Part shown: positions 45,249 through 56,159 of the stretch, piece by piece
Numbering within the stretch: the stretch's first letter is position 1
Layout: each line of letters begins with the position of its first letter
Assembly: GCA_963580455.1 (NCBI GenBank)
Contig: OY756960.1
Coordinates: forward strand, 3,782,001-3,846,000
Direction: 5' to 3'
From: Euonymus europaeus
Lineage: Eukaryota; Streptophyta; Magnoliopsida; Celastrales; Celastraceae
DNA length: 64,000 bases
Notes under the pieces: generated by a model
The model's input: only the letters and a program-made list of their open reading frames with translations
What the model was told of the DNA's origin: nothing
Database searches by the model: none
Translations under genes and position numbers: made by a program

Positions 45249-47999
45249 AACAACATTTCTATTGAATTATTTTCTTCTTACTGTGTTATTAAGGATCAAG
45301 CCATTGGAAAAGTTATGGTCAAAGGAAGATGCAGAAAAGGAGTTTATGTTCTTGACACGCCTTCAAAATGTTGTTTTGGTACTACTACAACTACTCCTGG
45401 CATATAAACATCTTTGGATAGGTGGCATTGTAGGCTTGATCATTCATCACTTAATCTTTTTCGTAGGGTTTTTCAACAAGTTTATTTGTGTTGTACTCAG
45501 TCTTTGTCTTCCACACCCTCTCATAGTCTCATTGTACTTCCCGTCGATTAAATAATAGTCATAAATTACCTTTTGGTGATTCAACTGTTACTAGAAACTC
45601 ACCTCTTCATATTGTATACAGTGATGTTTAAGGGCTCGCACCTACACTCTCTCTCGATGGTTGTCGTTATTACGTTGTTTTTATAGATCACCATACCAGA
45701 TACACTTGGTTCTTCTCATTGAACCAAAAATATGATATGCATTCTCTCTTTGTTCAATTCAAAAACCTTGTGGAATTTTTTTTATCTCTTATCTGTAATC
45801 CTTATACTGATAATGGAGGGGAATATCAAAAGCTTCTCACTTATCTTCAGCAAGAGGGCATTAGCTAATTCACGTCACCTCCTCACACACCCCAACACAT
45901 TGCCTTGGTTGAGCTCGTCACCTTAGTGAAACTGCCCTCACTCTTCTTTGTTCTGTTAATCTTCCTTCAACATTCTGGAGTTTTGCCTATCAAACTACAA
46001 CATACCTATAAATCACATCCCTCTAAAATCTACATCGCCATCCACACCTTACCAACTTCTTTTCAATCAACCATTGAATTATCTGAAATTGCAAATTTTT
46101 TGGTGTAAATGTTACCCCTAGTTACATCTGTACACTACCAATAAACTCCAACCCTGATCCAAAGTCTGTCTCTTTATTGGCTATTCTACCTCTCAGAGTG
46201 CCTATAAATTCTTTGATTCTCTTACCAATCGCTTATATATATCTCATCACGTCATTTTTCATGAAACAAAATTCCCACCTTACAATACCACCACTGACTT
46301 CTCCAACATCATCTCCTCTTCTTAGGAACCTTCTCTTCCAGCAATTTTAGTTGTTTTGCCTACCACCGCCATCTCATTCAGTTTCCACCTCTCCTTCACC
46401 TCCCTCTGCTACCATTCCTCCTACCTACCCTCCTCCTACTCATTCTCACACTATGAATACTATATCTATGAAAAAAAATTCATAAATCCAAAAGCCTTGA
46501 TGTCACTATCGTGCATCTTTTACCTCTTTTGTCTAAACCACGGACAGTTGCCACTGTGCTCAATGATCCTATTTGGAGGGAAGCAATGAACGCTGAATAT
46601 CAAACCCTTCTTGAACACAAGACGTGAGTTCTTTTTCCTTCTTAGCCCAATTCCAAACCTTTTTGTTTGTCTTACTACTATCCAAATTATCCTCACCATA
46701 GCAATATCTTATGGCTGGAATAGCAAACATCTTGATATAAATAATGCTTTTTTGAATGGTACTTTGTAGAAAGTTGTCTACATGAAGCAGCCAAAAGGTT
46801 TTGTCAATTCAGAGAAGCCTCATCATCTTTTTCAACTTCTTAAATCCATCTACGACCTAAAGCAAGCCCTAAAGGCTTGGTGTATAGCTCTCAACAACTG
46901 TTTGTTCCAACTGTGTTTTCGTAATAGTGCTGCTGATCCTTCAATTTTCATCCTTCATTCCAATATTGATCTTGTGTATATTTTAGTATATGTTGATGAC
47001 CTCATTCTCACAAGTTCAAATTCCCATCTTCTGTGTAGGATCACTGAAGCTCTTGCTCAACAGTTCTCACTCAAAGACCTTGGTGATCTCACTTAGTTTC
47101 TTGGTGTTGAAGTTACCTAGACACCCATTGGCCTCTTTTTATCTCAACAAAAGTATGCTCATTAGTTGTTAGACAAAACTGACATGGATGGTGCCAAATC
47201 TGTGCACACACCACTGCCATCACGCTTCTCTGTTAGCAAAGCTGATGGAACTCTGCTAGCTGATCCTTTATTGTATCGTCAAGTTCTTGGCAGCCTTTAG
47301 TATTTGAGCATTACTCGCCCAGATATGAGTTTTTCTATCAATTGTCTCGCTCAATTTATGAGTGCTCCCACTAACATCCTATGGTCTTTACTCAAACGAC
47401 TTCTCATATATCTCTAAAACAACTTTGATTTTGGATTTTCTATCACTAAGTCCAACAATATTTATCTACAGGCCTATTCAGACTTTGACTGAGTTGGAGA
47501 CCTTGATGGTAGGTCCTCAACTTCTACCTACATCGTCCTTCTGGGATCCACACCCATCTATTGCTGTTCCCAAAAACAAAGAGCAATAGCTCGTTCGTCA
47601 ATGGAAGCTGAGTATATGTCTCTTGCTACCACTGCTAGCGAAGTTGTTTGGCTAAATCATCTCCTTTGTGACCTGCATCAAACTCCCTTTGGCAAACCCA
47701 TTATCCACTGTGACAACCAAGGTGTTATTTCTCTCAGTATGAATTCTATACTTCGTTCGCGTATGAAGCACATAACTCTGGAAATTAATTTTTTTCACTC
47801 CATGGTGAGTCATGGCACACTTCTGGTTAACAAGATCTCCACTACTCATCAGTTAGCAGATCTTCTTACAAAGTCGCTCCTCTCCTCTCAAATCCTTGCT
47901 TCATCTCTCCCTCTCTCTCTTCTACAGTTCAACCCAAACTCACCTTCTATCTTTCTTCTATCAAATCCTCGCCTTATCTCTGCCAAATCCTAGCTCACT

Positions 48000-48590
48000 A
48001 TCTCTTTGTCAAGATTAAGTATCCGATTTTGTTTCAGTGTTATTCTCAATTGATGAAGGCAAGTTAATCTGTGATATTCCTCTGACTAGGCTAACTAGAG
48101 CAATTTTTGCCAATTAATCAGGTCACCAATTAATTGACTAAAGCAATTTTTGCAACCATGCTTTAGATAGCCACCTCCAAGGCTTTAAGTTTCTAATGGA
48201 TAGGCAAGTTTTGGAATATCTTCTGAGACCTTTTACATAAATAGCTGCCATTACACTATCAGTGGCTCAATTACTTGAACCTTTCGTACGAGAATCTGAA
48301 TAGCATACGCCTTCGAAAATTATATTTGCCTGAAAATGCATGCAACCCTGAGAAGGGGACCCAATGACTTACTGATAAAAAGTGTTTTCAACAAAACAAA
48401 TACCCTGTGGAGAGGGAAAAAAAAAAAGCTTTTTAGGATGACAGCACCAAGGAATCGCAGTATTAACATATGGAACACCGGAGACACTCTACATTATTCA
48501 ATATTCATCTCTCATTGTATTATATAGTTTTGTGGTTTGACAAAAGACTAATCGCTTGTCTGGATCGGCATCGCTGAAGAGACCAAAGCA
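48000..48590. other. intergenic DNA between old Copia and PRXIIF
   Basis: No gene or LTR could be recognised. A short near-repeat, AGCAATTTTTGCCAATTAATCA and CAATTAATTGACTAAAGCAA, lies at 48100-48150. It probably includes the PRXIIF 3' flank from about 48590 downward. Confidence 0.35.
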
Positions 48591-48593
48591 GCT

Positions 48594-50732
48594 TTAGATC
48601 TGTCCCAGAATAACCTCGGCACCTGAAACCTTGAAGTCAGAAGGTACTTCCTCCACATTAAGAACCTTAACCTTCCCATCATCTACATATGCTGACCACC
48701 TATAAGAAATCAAAAAGAGTAAAGAGAAATCCTCATAATGAAATGGTCCAAGCCGAATGCAAACTAGTGACTAACAATAAGTGAGGCATTGCATGATCAA
48801 TGCACCCAACATATATAGGAAAAGATCTCAGTAGATTGAAGTCCATTTTGCAAAATAAAGCCAGATGATGTCTGTTAAATAAATCAATCTACTTGAACAA
48901 GCAAACTTAACGACTAAAGAGATCGCTACCATACCTTTGAGAGCGAGGTCCTAACAAAGCAACAGAAAGATCTTTATCCAACTCCAAGCTCTTGTGGAAT
49001 TTCCCATCAAAGTCTCCATAAAATTCAATCTACGAAAGACCAAAAGAAAGTTAACAAAAAGAATTAAAACAGAAAACAACTTTTAAGCTGATGGAAGGCA
49101 AAGCCAAAGAGACGTGGCTCATCATTTGTACAGATTGTACAGATAGAGTTACAATGTTGCTTCATTCATGTAGGATTAAACCATGTATGCAAGTCATTCT
49201 GCTCGCCTCTTTGTTGCCCAATCCATATTTTCCATTTTTCTTCTAATGAATGTTTGCAATATCCCTACACTTTCAATTATCAAAGTTGCTCCCATAAAAG
49301 CTATAGAAAATGCAAGCTCGAAACTAGATGGCACTGAGGAAGATAGGCAATTGCGGAAGATCCAGTATTTAAAAATTGTATCTAATGTGAGTATATGACT
49401 GGAAAAGTGGAAGCAAGACCAGATATAATTTGATCATAATGAGTAGATCCAAAGGTTAGTAAGAGCTAAGTTGAAACTACCGTATATATAATGTTAATCA
49501 TTACATTCTTTGAATATGTAAGACTCCTAAGACAGACAAACAATTTTGAGAGAGATAATAATAGTTATAATGGAACAAGTTCAATTCCCATGAACAGTCT
49601 TCCCACATTTTTATGTGGGGTAAAGTCTATGTACATTGTGTTTTTTCCCGACCCCGTCTGGTGTCCACAGCGAGAGCTTTGTATACGAGAGTTGTTTACC
49701 CTTCACCAAAATACTAGTTATGAACCAGCATCCCAAAATCCAAATTCTGAAGCATGAAGCTTATGCATAATTGGAAATCACATTCAAAAAAGATGCAAGT
49801 TAATTCTCAGCCATCTCATATTACGTTAAGAAAGAAAGTAAAATAATAGATGGCACATGACCCAAATCAAATAAAAATTCCAGTGAAAAAAAAGACATTG
49901 AAGAACTACTAAAAGCACATTAGGGTGTAAAGATTAAATTAATACAGAAATATATCAAAGGTAAGAGGATAAGAGGAAAAGAGAAGGAGAATCACTTACT
50001 TCATCTTTTGCTTGAAGTTTCTCTGCCCAACCATTCATAGCAAATGGATCATTAACAGCCACACATATCACAGAATCGATTCCCTTAGCTTTGAACTTCT
50101 CAATGTTGTTCTTGTAACTAGGCACATGTTGCTGTGAACAAACTCCAGTGTATGCACCCTGAAGATGATGAATGAGACTGTAAATCAAGATACCAGCCAA
50201 CTAAATTATTGATAGAAGGCATTTTTCTGGTTTATGAGTCAATTGAAAATCCAAAACAAATCGCACTCAATAACATTTTTACTAGATTCATTAACATTTT
50301 TCTGGTTTCAAAGGAAATGAAGAAACCCCTTAAAATAAGCCAAGCTAACAAAACGAGACAAATGAAGGAATCACTTACAGGGAGACCAAAAATCACGACT
50401 TTCTTGCCCTGGAAAAGAAAATTGACATCAACAGTAACGTAATTAATCAATCAGGAACTTCCTTCGATTAGATAATCAGCCCAAGACGAATGAAATGATG
50501 CTTGAATTTAAGGAACCTTGAATATGTCCGTCAATGGAGTGGTAGAGAATTTCGAGGAGACACCTTCGTCCCAGGTCCGAGCCTTCTGGAGCGAAACATC
50601 AGGTGCGACCGAGACTATGTCGTTCCCAACTGCAAGCTTCGCGTAGCCCCTATACGATGCCCCGATTCGAAGGGCATCCACCATTGAGTTCAGAGCAGAC
50701 GAGCTTGTACGTTTCAAAATGACAGATGCCAT
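48594..50732 (-). CDS. PRXIIF: peroxiredoxin IIF, mitochondrial, 5 exons
   Basis: Exons (minus) 50517-50732, 50379-50408, 50000-50158, 48935-49029 and 48594-48699 give 201 residues, the same length as Arabidopsis PRXIIF. The enzyme reduces H2O2 and alkyl peroxides in the mitochondrial matrix, using thioredoxin or glutaredoxin/GSH for recycling. The N-terminus MASVILKRTSSSALNS is a presequence (Ser/Arg/Leu-rich, no acid). The catalytic motif is GAYTGVCSQQHVPSYK with peroxidatic Cys at residue 89, and a second Cys is in DSVICVAVND (residue 114), the spacing known for PRXIIF. The conserved VNDPFAMNGWAEKL and EFYGDFDGKFHKSL follow, and the protein ends GAEVILGQI. All junctions are GT-AG and in frame. 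The ATG at 50732 was chosen because the upstream open frame (to 50891) lacks family similarity. It is divergent to F-box gene 1, with about 350 bp between starts. Confidence 0.96.
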
Positions 50733-50888
50733 GGCTTTTGCTGCACAGCTTCTAATTGCTCTGATTTGATTACTGCTTCTCTGGTCTTCTTTGTCTGTGC
50801 CGATTCTAGAAGTCCGAGACTGCGAATCGTACCGGTTGATATAGCGGAGAGCCAGAGAATGGAGACTCAGAACTTTCGTCTGGTAGAG

Positions 50889-50985
50889 CATTATGGGCTC
50901 ACCCAGGAAGGCTGGAGTCTGGACTGAGAGTTTTCAATTGGGTCTCTAGCCCAAAATATTGGGCTTGGAAACATGGGCTTTCGAG
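50889..50985. promoter_or_regulatory. shared bidirectional promoter, site II motifs
   Basis: TGGGCT/AGCCCA motifs occur at about 50895, 50951, 50960 and 50974 in the 350 bp between the divergent PRXIIF and F-box 1 start codons. Most of this block is copied upstream of F-box gene 2 (57863-57965) with the motifs largely kept. Confidence 0.55.
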
Positions 50986-51081
50986 CTCATTATAGCTTCA
51001 GCTTGATTGAGAATTTTAGTCCAATTCAATTGTGCTGCCCTTCAAAATCAAAGAAAACAAAGGAGGATCGAGAGAGCTGGG

Positions 51082-52290
51082 ATGACGGCGTCGGCGATGG
51101 CGATGAACATTCATATCCCCGAAGATTTGGCCGCGGAGATTCTCAGTTGCCTAGCAGTGAAGTCGCTGCTGCGATTCAGGTGCGTCTGCAAATCTTGGTG
51201 TATTCTGATTGAAAACCCAGATTTTATCACGAAACACTATCTCAAACGTAATACACTCAATAACAACGCTGGTAATGTCTTTGTGAAGTATGAAGAACCA
51301 TTCGTTGCCGTGATTTCTAGTCTTAAAGTGGTTGATAATGAAGAAATATTCACTATCGCAGAAACTATTTCTGTACCATCCTTCAATCCATCATTAAGAA
51401 TCTGTGGCCCTCGTAATGGCATACTATGTCTACATCGACCTGGCTTTTGTGAGGATATTGATCTATGGAACCCATCTACCAGAGATTTTAGAACTTTACC
51501 TAAATCACCTTTGAAACCCCCACATATACGTAAAACTTTGTTTGGCAGCATTGGGTTCGGTTTTGATCACAGAACTTATGATTACAAGCTGATAAGGTTT
51601 GTTTATTATAGTCGCTTTAATGATGATGATGACCACGACGACGACGTTATACAAGCTGAGTTATACTCTTTAAAGAGTGATTCTTGGAGATTGATTCCTC
51701 TAATGGACACGGACATTTCTCCGCCGTTCCATAGCACCAACACCTACAAGGATGGAGTTCATTATTGGTGGGCATGGAAATCAAGTGATAATTCTCAATG
51801 GGTCATCTCCTTCGACATGATAGATGAAGTGTTTGAGATGGCGGCTCTGCCCTTCACATATAGGATTTTTCCCATTCCTATATTTTCATTCTTCAATGGA
51901 CAACTTTGTTTGGTTCGTTATGGATATGAAAATAGAGAGACATTCTTGGAGATATGGGTGATGAGTGACAATGGAGTAAAGAAGACCTGGGTCGAACTAA
52001 TGGGTATTAGAGTCCTTTCAGCATTTAAAGTGCCCTTAGGATTTTGGAAGAATAGTGGATTGTTTTTGGTAGATGACGAGGGGCAACTATTCTTTTACGA
52101 CATTTGTACCAAACAGATGAAGAACCTTCAACTCCACGAGAAGGCAGATACATTTCCAGTTGTAAACTATTATGAGGCGAAAACCCGTAATTTCTGTGGT
52201 ATCCGGAGGAGAAATACGAGGGATACATTTCAAGTTGTAAATTATGAGGAGAGCCTTGTTCCAATCAATGGCAGACGAGCTCAACAATAA
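51082..52290 (+). CDS. F-box protein with F-box-associated domain, copy 1
   Basis: 402 residues, single exon. The start chosen is ATG at 51082 (MTASAMAMNIHIPEDL); the frame is open further upstream but has no ATG there. The F-box lies at about residues 12-55 (IPEDLAAEILSCLAVKSLLR, then VCKSWCILIENPDFI), which would bind SKP1/ASK in an SCF ubiquitin ligase. The rest resembles the F-box-associated (FBA/kelch-like) domain: GPRNGILCLHR, LWNPSTRDFRTLPKSP, GFGFDHRTYDYKLIRFVYY, SLKSDSWRLI and VHYWWAW. The target is unknown. A short Asp/His-rich insert (about residues 180-188) is absent from copy 2. The C-terminal tail repeats DTFPVVNYYE and DTFQVVNYEE. It shares its promoter with PRXIIF. Confidence 0.9.
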   Translation: MTASAMAMNIHIPEDLAAEILSCLAVKSLLRFRCVCKSWCILIENPDFITKHYLKRNTLNNNAGNVFVKYEEPFVAVISSLKVVDNEEIFTIAETISVPSFNPSLRICGPRNGILCLHRPGFCEDIDLWNPSTRDFRTLPKSPLKPPHIRKTLFGSIGFGFDHRTYDYKLIRFVYYSRFNDDDDHDDDVIQAELYSLKSDSWRLIPLMDTDISPPFHSTNTYKDGVHYWWAWKSSDNSQWVISFDMIDEVFEMAALPFTYRIFPIPIFSFFNGQLCLVRYGYENRETFLEIWVMSDNGVKKTWVELMGIRVLSAFKVPLGFWKNSGLFLVDDEGQLFFYDICTKQMKNLQLHEKADTFPVVNYYEAKTRNFCGIRRRNTRDTFQVVNYEESLVPINGRRAQQ

Positions 52291-52859
52291 TACCGAGGTT
52301 GAGAAGCAATAAGGACTTACACTCTCCATGACGAAGGAAGGACGTGCATCTCGGTTGAAAAATGGTATTGATTCTTCATGACCTTGTCTTGAGAAATGTT
52401 CCTTTAATCTGAGAATGCAATTTTGATTGTTTATGGATTGTAATAGTTAATATTGTTATGATGATTTCTTCGATGCGAACTTGAAATTTCTTGGTTAGCT
52501 AATCTCATCAAGATTTGAGGTTCTCTTTACATGATTTTTTGCTTCTATGAGAAAGTTGTTTAATGAAATGCAAGACCCACTTTCATTCTCTGCTAACGCA
52601 AGTATATATACACTCAGAGAACCTCCTTTCTGATTTTGTATAAGAAATCATTCTTGCAGTTTAAAACATTTTGTAACTCATTTTTACAGCTACCTTTTCA
52701 GCTTGATTATGAAGATGCAACTTTTATCATCTACAAAAGCTCTGAAGGAAGTTACTGAAGAGTTTGTGGTTTTGGAGTGGCATTCAAAGTAGCACATATG
52801 GTTTACTGTTTACGTGAACAGTTCTTTTTAACTGTTTGGCAGTTGCAGATAAGGAAAAA

Positions 52860-53750
52860 ATATCATTTAATGGATGCTATTAAGTGTTTGAATGTTTTCT
52901 TTTTTTTTTAAAAAAAAGGATATTATAACTTTATGCAAATGAGACTAAATATTGCTGACTAATATTGCTGAAAGCATAAATGAGATTTGTCGCAACCACG
53001 ATCATGATGCGGGCGAAAAATAAAAAATTGTTGAAGTCGTCACCAATTGATTATAGTGCAATTGGACATTTATAAAACAAGAATTACGAACCAGGAAAAA
53101 TGGGTAAGAAGGTATAGGGAAGGTGTTAGACACCCCACAACTCTCTAAATGGTTATCTTATTGACTTGTGTGCTTTTTTTTGAAAAATGTTTTGTTTGTC
53201 CCAATTTGTTTAAATGAATTTTTCATATATCCAAAAAGTCAATATTATCAAATGGGTGAAAAATTTCTATTAATTTCAAATCCAATACAAAACCAAATTT
53301 ATTTAAAAGATTCTTTAATTTAGAAATTTTTAGGGAAATATGAATACTTTCAAGTTCTCTACCTAATTGGTTTTTAAAAATATCTAAATTAATTAATTTT
53401 TCTATTTGCTCATTTTGTTTGAAATAAAATTCATATCCTAAAATGGAAAGTTGCGAATGATCAATACTTTGAAACTCTCGAATGCTCATTTGAAAGATAT
53501 ACATCTTATTTAAATTTTTATATAATTATAGGCATATTTGTGAGAAAGTAAATTATACATTTACGTCAAAATATGTTTGATTATTTCCTAACATGGATAT
53601 TAATTTATCGAGAAACATAACATACAAGAAAGATAAAATGAAATCTCAAAAACTCAAATTATTTAACCCAAGCCAATAGTAATACACATTACAAACCTAA
53701 ATAAATACTCAAAGCCCAACACAATACATAACATATAAAAATGGTTTATT
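52860..53750. other. TE-like, AT-rich spacer
   Basis: No gene is seen. The stretch near 52985-53160, with GTCGTCACCAATTGATTATAG and GGAAGGTGTTAGACACCCC, resembles a recurring plant repeat phrase (a GGTGTTAGGCACCCC type), so it is probably transposon-derived. A minus-strand frame at 53223-53504 is simple AT-rich sequence. Confidence 0.4.
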
Positions 53751-54189
53751 ACCATTTAGTCACTCTAGGTGACATGTTTCATCAAAAAGACACATGGTAA
53801 ATTTAATTATCAAAAAGGCATACCTTTCACGATTACCAATGTAAAGTTTGAAATATTTTTTTTTAATGGCAAAAATGCCCTTGTTTTCACGTATCTCTTT
53901 CAAAAATTTGGTAAATATTTTCTCTCTCTTCTCCACTCAAATTTCTCTCACGTTTCTTCTCTCTCAACTTTCTCTCACTAAAACCAGAGATTTTCGACCA
54001 TTTTTCGGCAAATATGAACCGGTAAGTTCCTATTTTTGTAGAATATATATCTCTCTCTCTAGATTTGTAGTTATTTTTCAAGATTTCTTCATTTTTTTCA
54101 AGATCTATAGTTATTTTTTGAAGATCTTCAAGGTTTTTCTTCCGAAAACTTAGTTTTTTAAAGATCTGTGTGTTTTTTGCAAGATCTTT

Positions 54190-55430
54190 AGTTGGTACTG
54201 TCATGTTTCTTGTTTGAAAATACGTTGATACTGTCTGTGATTTCGATACTGTTAGTGAATTTGTTGTTTGTTAATGAATTTGATACTGTCTGTGAATTCT
54301 TTAAAATTATTGATGCTGTTCGTAATTTGATATTGTCTGTGAATTCAATACTGTCTGTGAATTTTGATACTGTCAGTGAGTTTTGATACTGTCATACTTC
54401 TTGTTTTGAGAATATGGTTGGTACTGTCTATAATTTTGATACTATTTGTTGTTTGTAATTTTTATGAATTTTTGAAGTTTTTGATACTGATTCCTTATTG
54501 TGAAAATATTCTTGGTACTGTCTGTGAATTCTTTAAAATTATTGATACTGTCTGTAATCTCGATATTGTTTGTTGTTGGAGTGTGAATTTTTTTGTAGTT
54601 GCTGGTATTGGTTCCGTATTGTGAAGATACGGTTGATACTGTCTGTGATTTCGATACTGTTAGTGAATTTGTTGTTTGTTAATGAATTTGATACTGTTTG
54701 TGAATTTTTTGAAATTATTTGTACTGACTTCTTGCTGTGAAAATACAATTGATACTGTCTGTGAATTTGATACTATATGTGAATTTTGATACTGTCTGTG
54801 AATTTTGATACTGTCATACTTCTTGTTTTGAGAATATGGTTGGTACTGTCTATAATTTCGATACTATTTGTTGTTTGTAATTTTTATGAATTTTTGAAGT
54901 TTTTGATACTGACTCCTTATTGTGAAAATACTATTGGTACTGTCTGCGAATTCGATATTGTCAGTGAATTTGTTGTTTGTTAATGAATTTGATACTGTCT
55001 GTGAATTCTTTAAAATTATTGATACTGCTGTAATCTCGATATTATTTGTTGTTGGAGTGTGAATTTTTTTGTAATTGCTGGTATTGGCTCCTTATTGTTA
55101 AAATGTGTTACTACTGTCTACTTGATACTGTTATTTTTTTTCTTAACTATTTCTAATGTTTTATATACAGTTATGACGAAGATCATCTGAAGATAATTTC
55201 ATTTTGGAAAGTGAACTGCATTTTAGAGAATAAGCGGGATGTTATCTATTTAAGTTGATACTGTCGTGATAATAGGTACTAGCATGTACATAGTGTATTT
55301 TTTTTATTATTATTTTAGGTCATTTTGAACTATGATACAATAATAGTATTATTTATCGATTGATGTTATTAGATATATTAGTATTGTCATAGTATTATCA
55401 TATTATTTGATACTGTCATATGATGTAGTA
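54190..55430 (+). repeat. GATACTG-motif degenerate tandem array
   Basis: TTGATACTGTCTGTGAATT-like words recur dozens of times with variable spacing. There is also a higher-order repeat of about 410-425 bp: TGTCATACTTCTTGTTTTGA occurs at 54390 and again at 54812, and GTTTGTTAATGAATTTGATA recurs similarly. The array follows a TC-rich leader-like region (53880-54010) and ends near an acceptor-like TATATACAG at 55160-55168. It has no convincing coding frame, and may be an intron or spacer of a lost element. Confidence 0.8.
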
Positions 55431-55490
55431 TTGTCATATATTTATTTTTTCCCTATTAAAAATAACTGGACAACAATGTTTATCATTTTC

Positions 55491-55700
55491 AAGTTTTGCA
55501 GTAATTTCATTATCAATAGCAGTATCAAAATGCGAAATAGTATGAACATCATTAACAGTATCGTTGCCAATAACAATTTCAAGTTTTGCAACAATACAAT
55601 TATCAACAACAGTACCAAATTTAGAAACGGTATCAACATCATTAATAATATCATTATCAGTAATAGTGTCAAGTTTTGAAACAAATGACATTTCAAACGA
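55491..55700 (-). repeat. 90 bp tandem repeat (2+ units), GATACTG words on opposite strand
   Basis: Units at 55491-55580 and 55581-55670 each begin AAGTTTTGCA, and a third starts at 55671. The period is 30 codons. On the minus strand the frame is open with repeats like DTVSKFGTVVDNCIVAKLE and weaker 15-residue half-periods. The words AGTATCAA and GGTATCAA are the reverse complement of the TTGATACT/TTGATACC words of the preceding array. Confidence 0.75.
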
Positions 55701-55765
55701 CGGTATCAAAAAGAAAAATAGTACCTACATAATTAACAATATCCATAACTGTCAAAGAGATGTAA

Positions 55766-55923
55766 AAAATCAAATGAATGGTCAGGATCATCTCAGCTCA
55801 AATAAATCAATTCGGACATTTCGATTTCGGTTAAAAATCGAACAGACACCCCGAGTTGAAAGTGGGGATAATTTTGCTCAATATTCATTCGACTTTTCTA
55901 TTTTCATTCCCTGTGCAAGGTAT
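55766..55923. repeat. 158 bp direct repeat, copy 1
   Basis: AAAATCAAATGAATGGTCAG to CCCTGTGCAAGGTAT. It recurs exactly 223 bp downstream with about six substitutions. GACACCCCGAGTTGA within it suggests a transposon origin. Confidence 0.9.
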
Positions 55924-55988
55924 TTCTCGAAATGAGTGTTTTGAGGAAGCTTAAAAATCGAAATGAACATGTGCCGTCAGATCTGGTG

Positions 55989-56146
55989 AAAATCAAATGA
56001 ATGGTCAGGATCATCTCAGCTCAAATAAATCAATTTAGACATTTCGATTTCGGTTAAAAATCAAACAGACACCCCGAGTTGATAGTGGGGGTAATTTTGC
56101 TCAATATTCATTCGACTTTTATATTTTCATTCCCTGTGCAAGGTAT
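55989..56146. repeat. 158 bp direct repeat, copy 2
   Basis: Second copy of 55766-55923. It is followed by a short GTAT microsatellite (56143-56158). A 65-base non-repeated segment lies between the copies. Confidence 0.9.
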
Positions 56147-56159
56147 GTATGTATGTATA

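Larger units (their letters stand above)
39474..47993 (+). mobile_element. old, degenerate Ty1-Copia element, interrupted by a younger one
   Basis: A decayed primer-binding site (TATGTATCAGAGAC, 39474-39487, resembling the initiator-Met type) is followed by gag (LTTTNFTSWRLQL near 39625; zinc-knuckle remnant CSIPGHYANTC near 40335). The integrase entry region reaches the break at 40699 and resumes at 45249 (IEFFSSYCVIKDQ). Reverse transcriptase lies at 46780-47100 with YVDDLILTSSNS. RNase H with MEAEYMSLATTASEVVWL and the ADLLTKSL tail ends near 47880-47990. Stops and frameshifts are scattered throughout. A 5' LTR may be 39373-39465 (starts TGTTAG), but no matching 3' LTR was found, so the right end is probably lost. 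Confidence 0.8.
50889..52815 (+). repeat. segmental duplication, copy 1 (F-box 1)
   Basis: From GCATTATGGGCTCACCCAGG to about the GTGGCATTCAAAGTA region (52780-52815), this tract aligns to 57863-59750, covering promoter, coding region and 3' flank. Similarity is high in all three parts, so a whole gene unit was copied, not just an mRNA. Confidence 0.85.

Noticed and set aside
47880..48540. 3' LTR of the outer Copia
   Set aside because: No copy of the putative 5' LTR (39373-39465) and no polypurine-tract-plus-TG junction could be found; the end is probably deleted.
50733..50891. longer N-terminus for PRXIIF
   Set aside because: The frame is open upstream, but the family presequence begins at the ATG at 50732 and the extension would be arginine/serine filler covering the leader.
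51007..51081. longer N-terminus for F-box 1
   Set aside because: The upstream part of the frame has no ATG (only TTG), and copy 2 diverges there; the shared start is MTASAMAMN.
54190..55700. CRISPR-like array
   Set aside because: Repeat words are degenerate with irregular spacing, spacers are not unique sequences, the genome is plant, and there are no cas-like genes.
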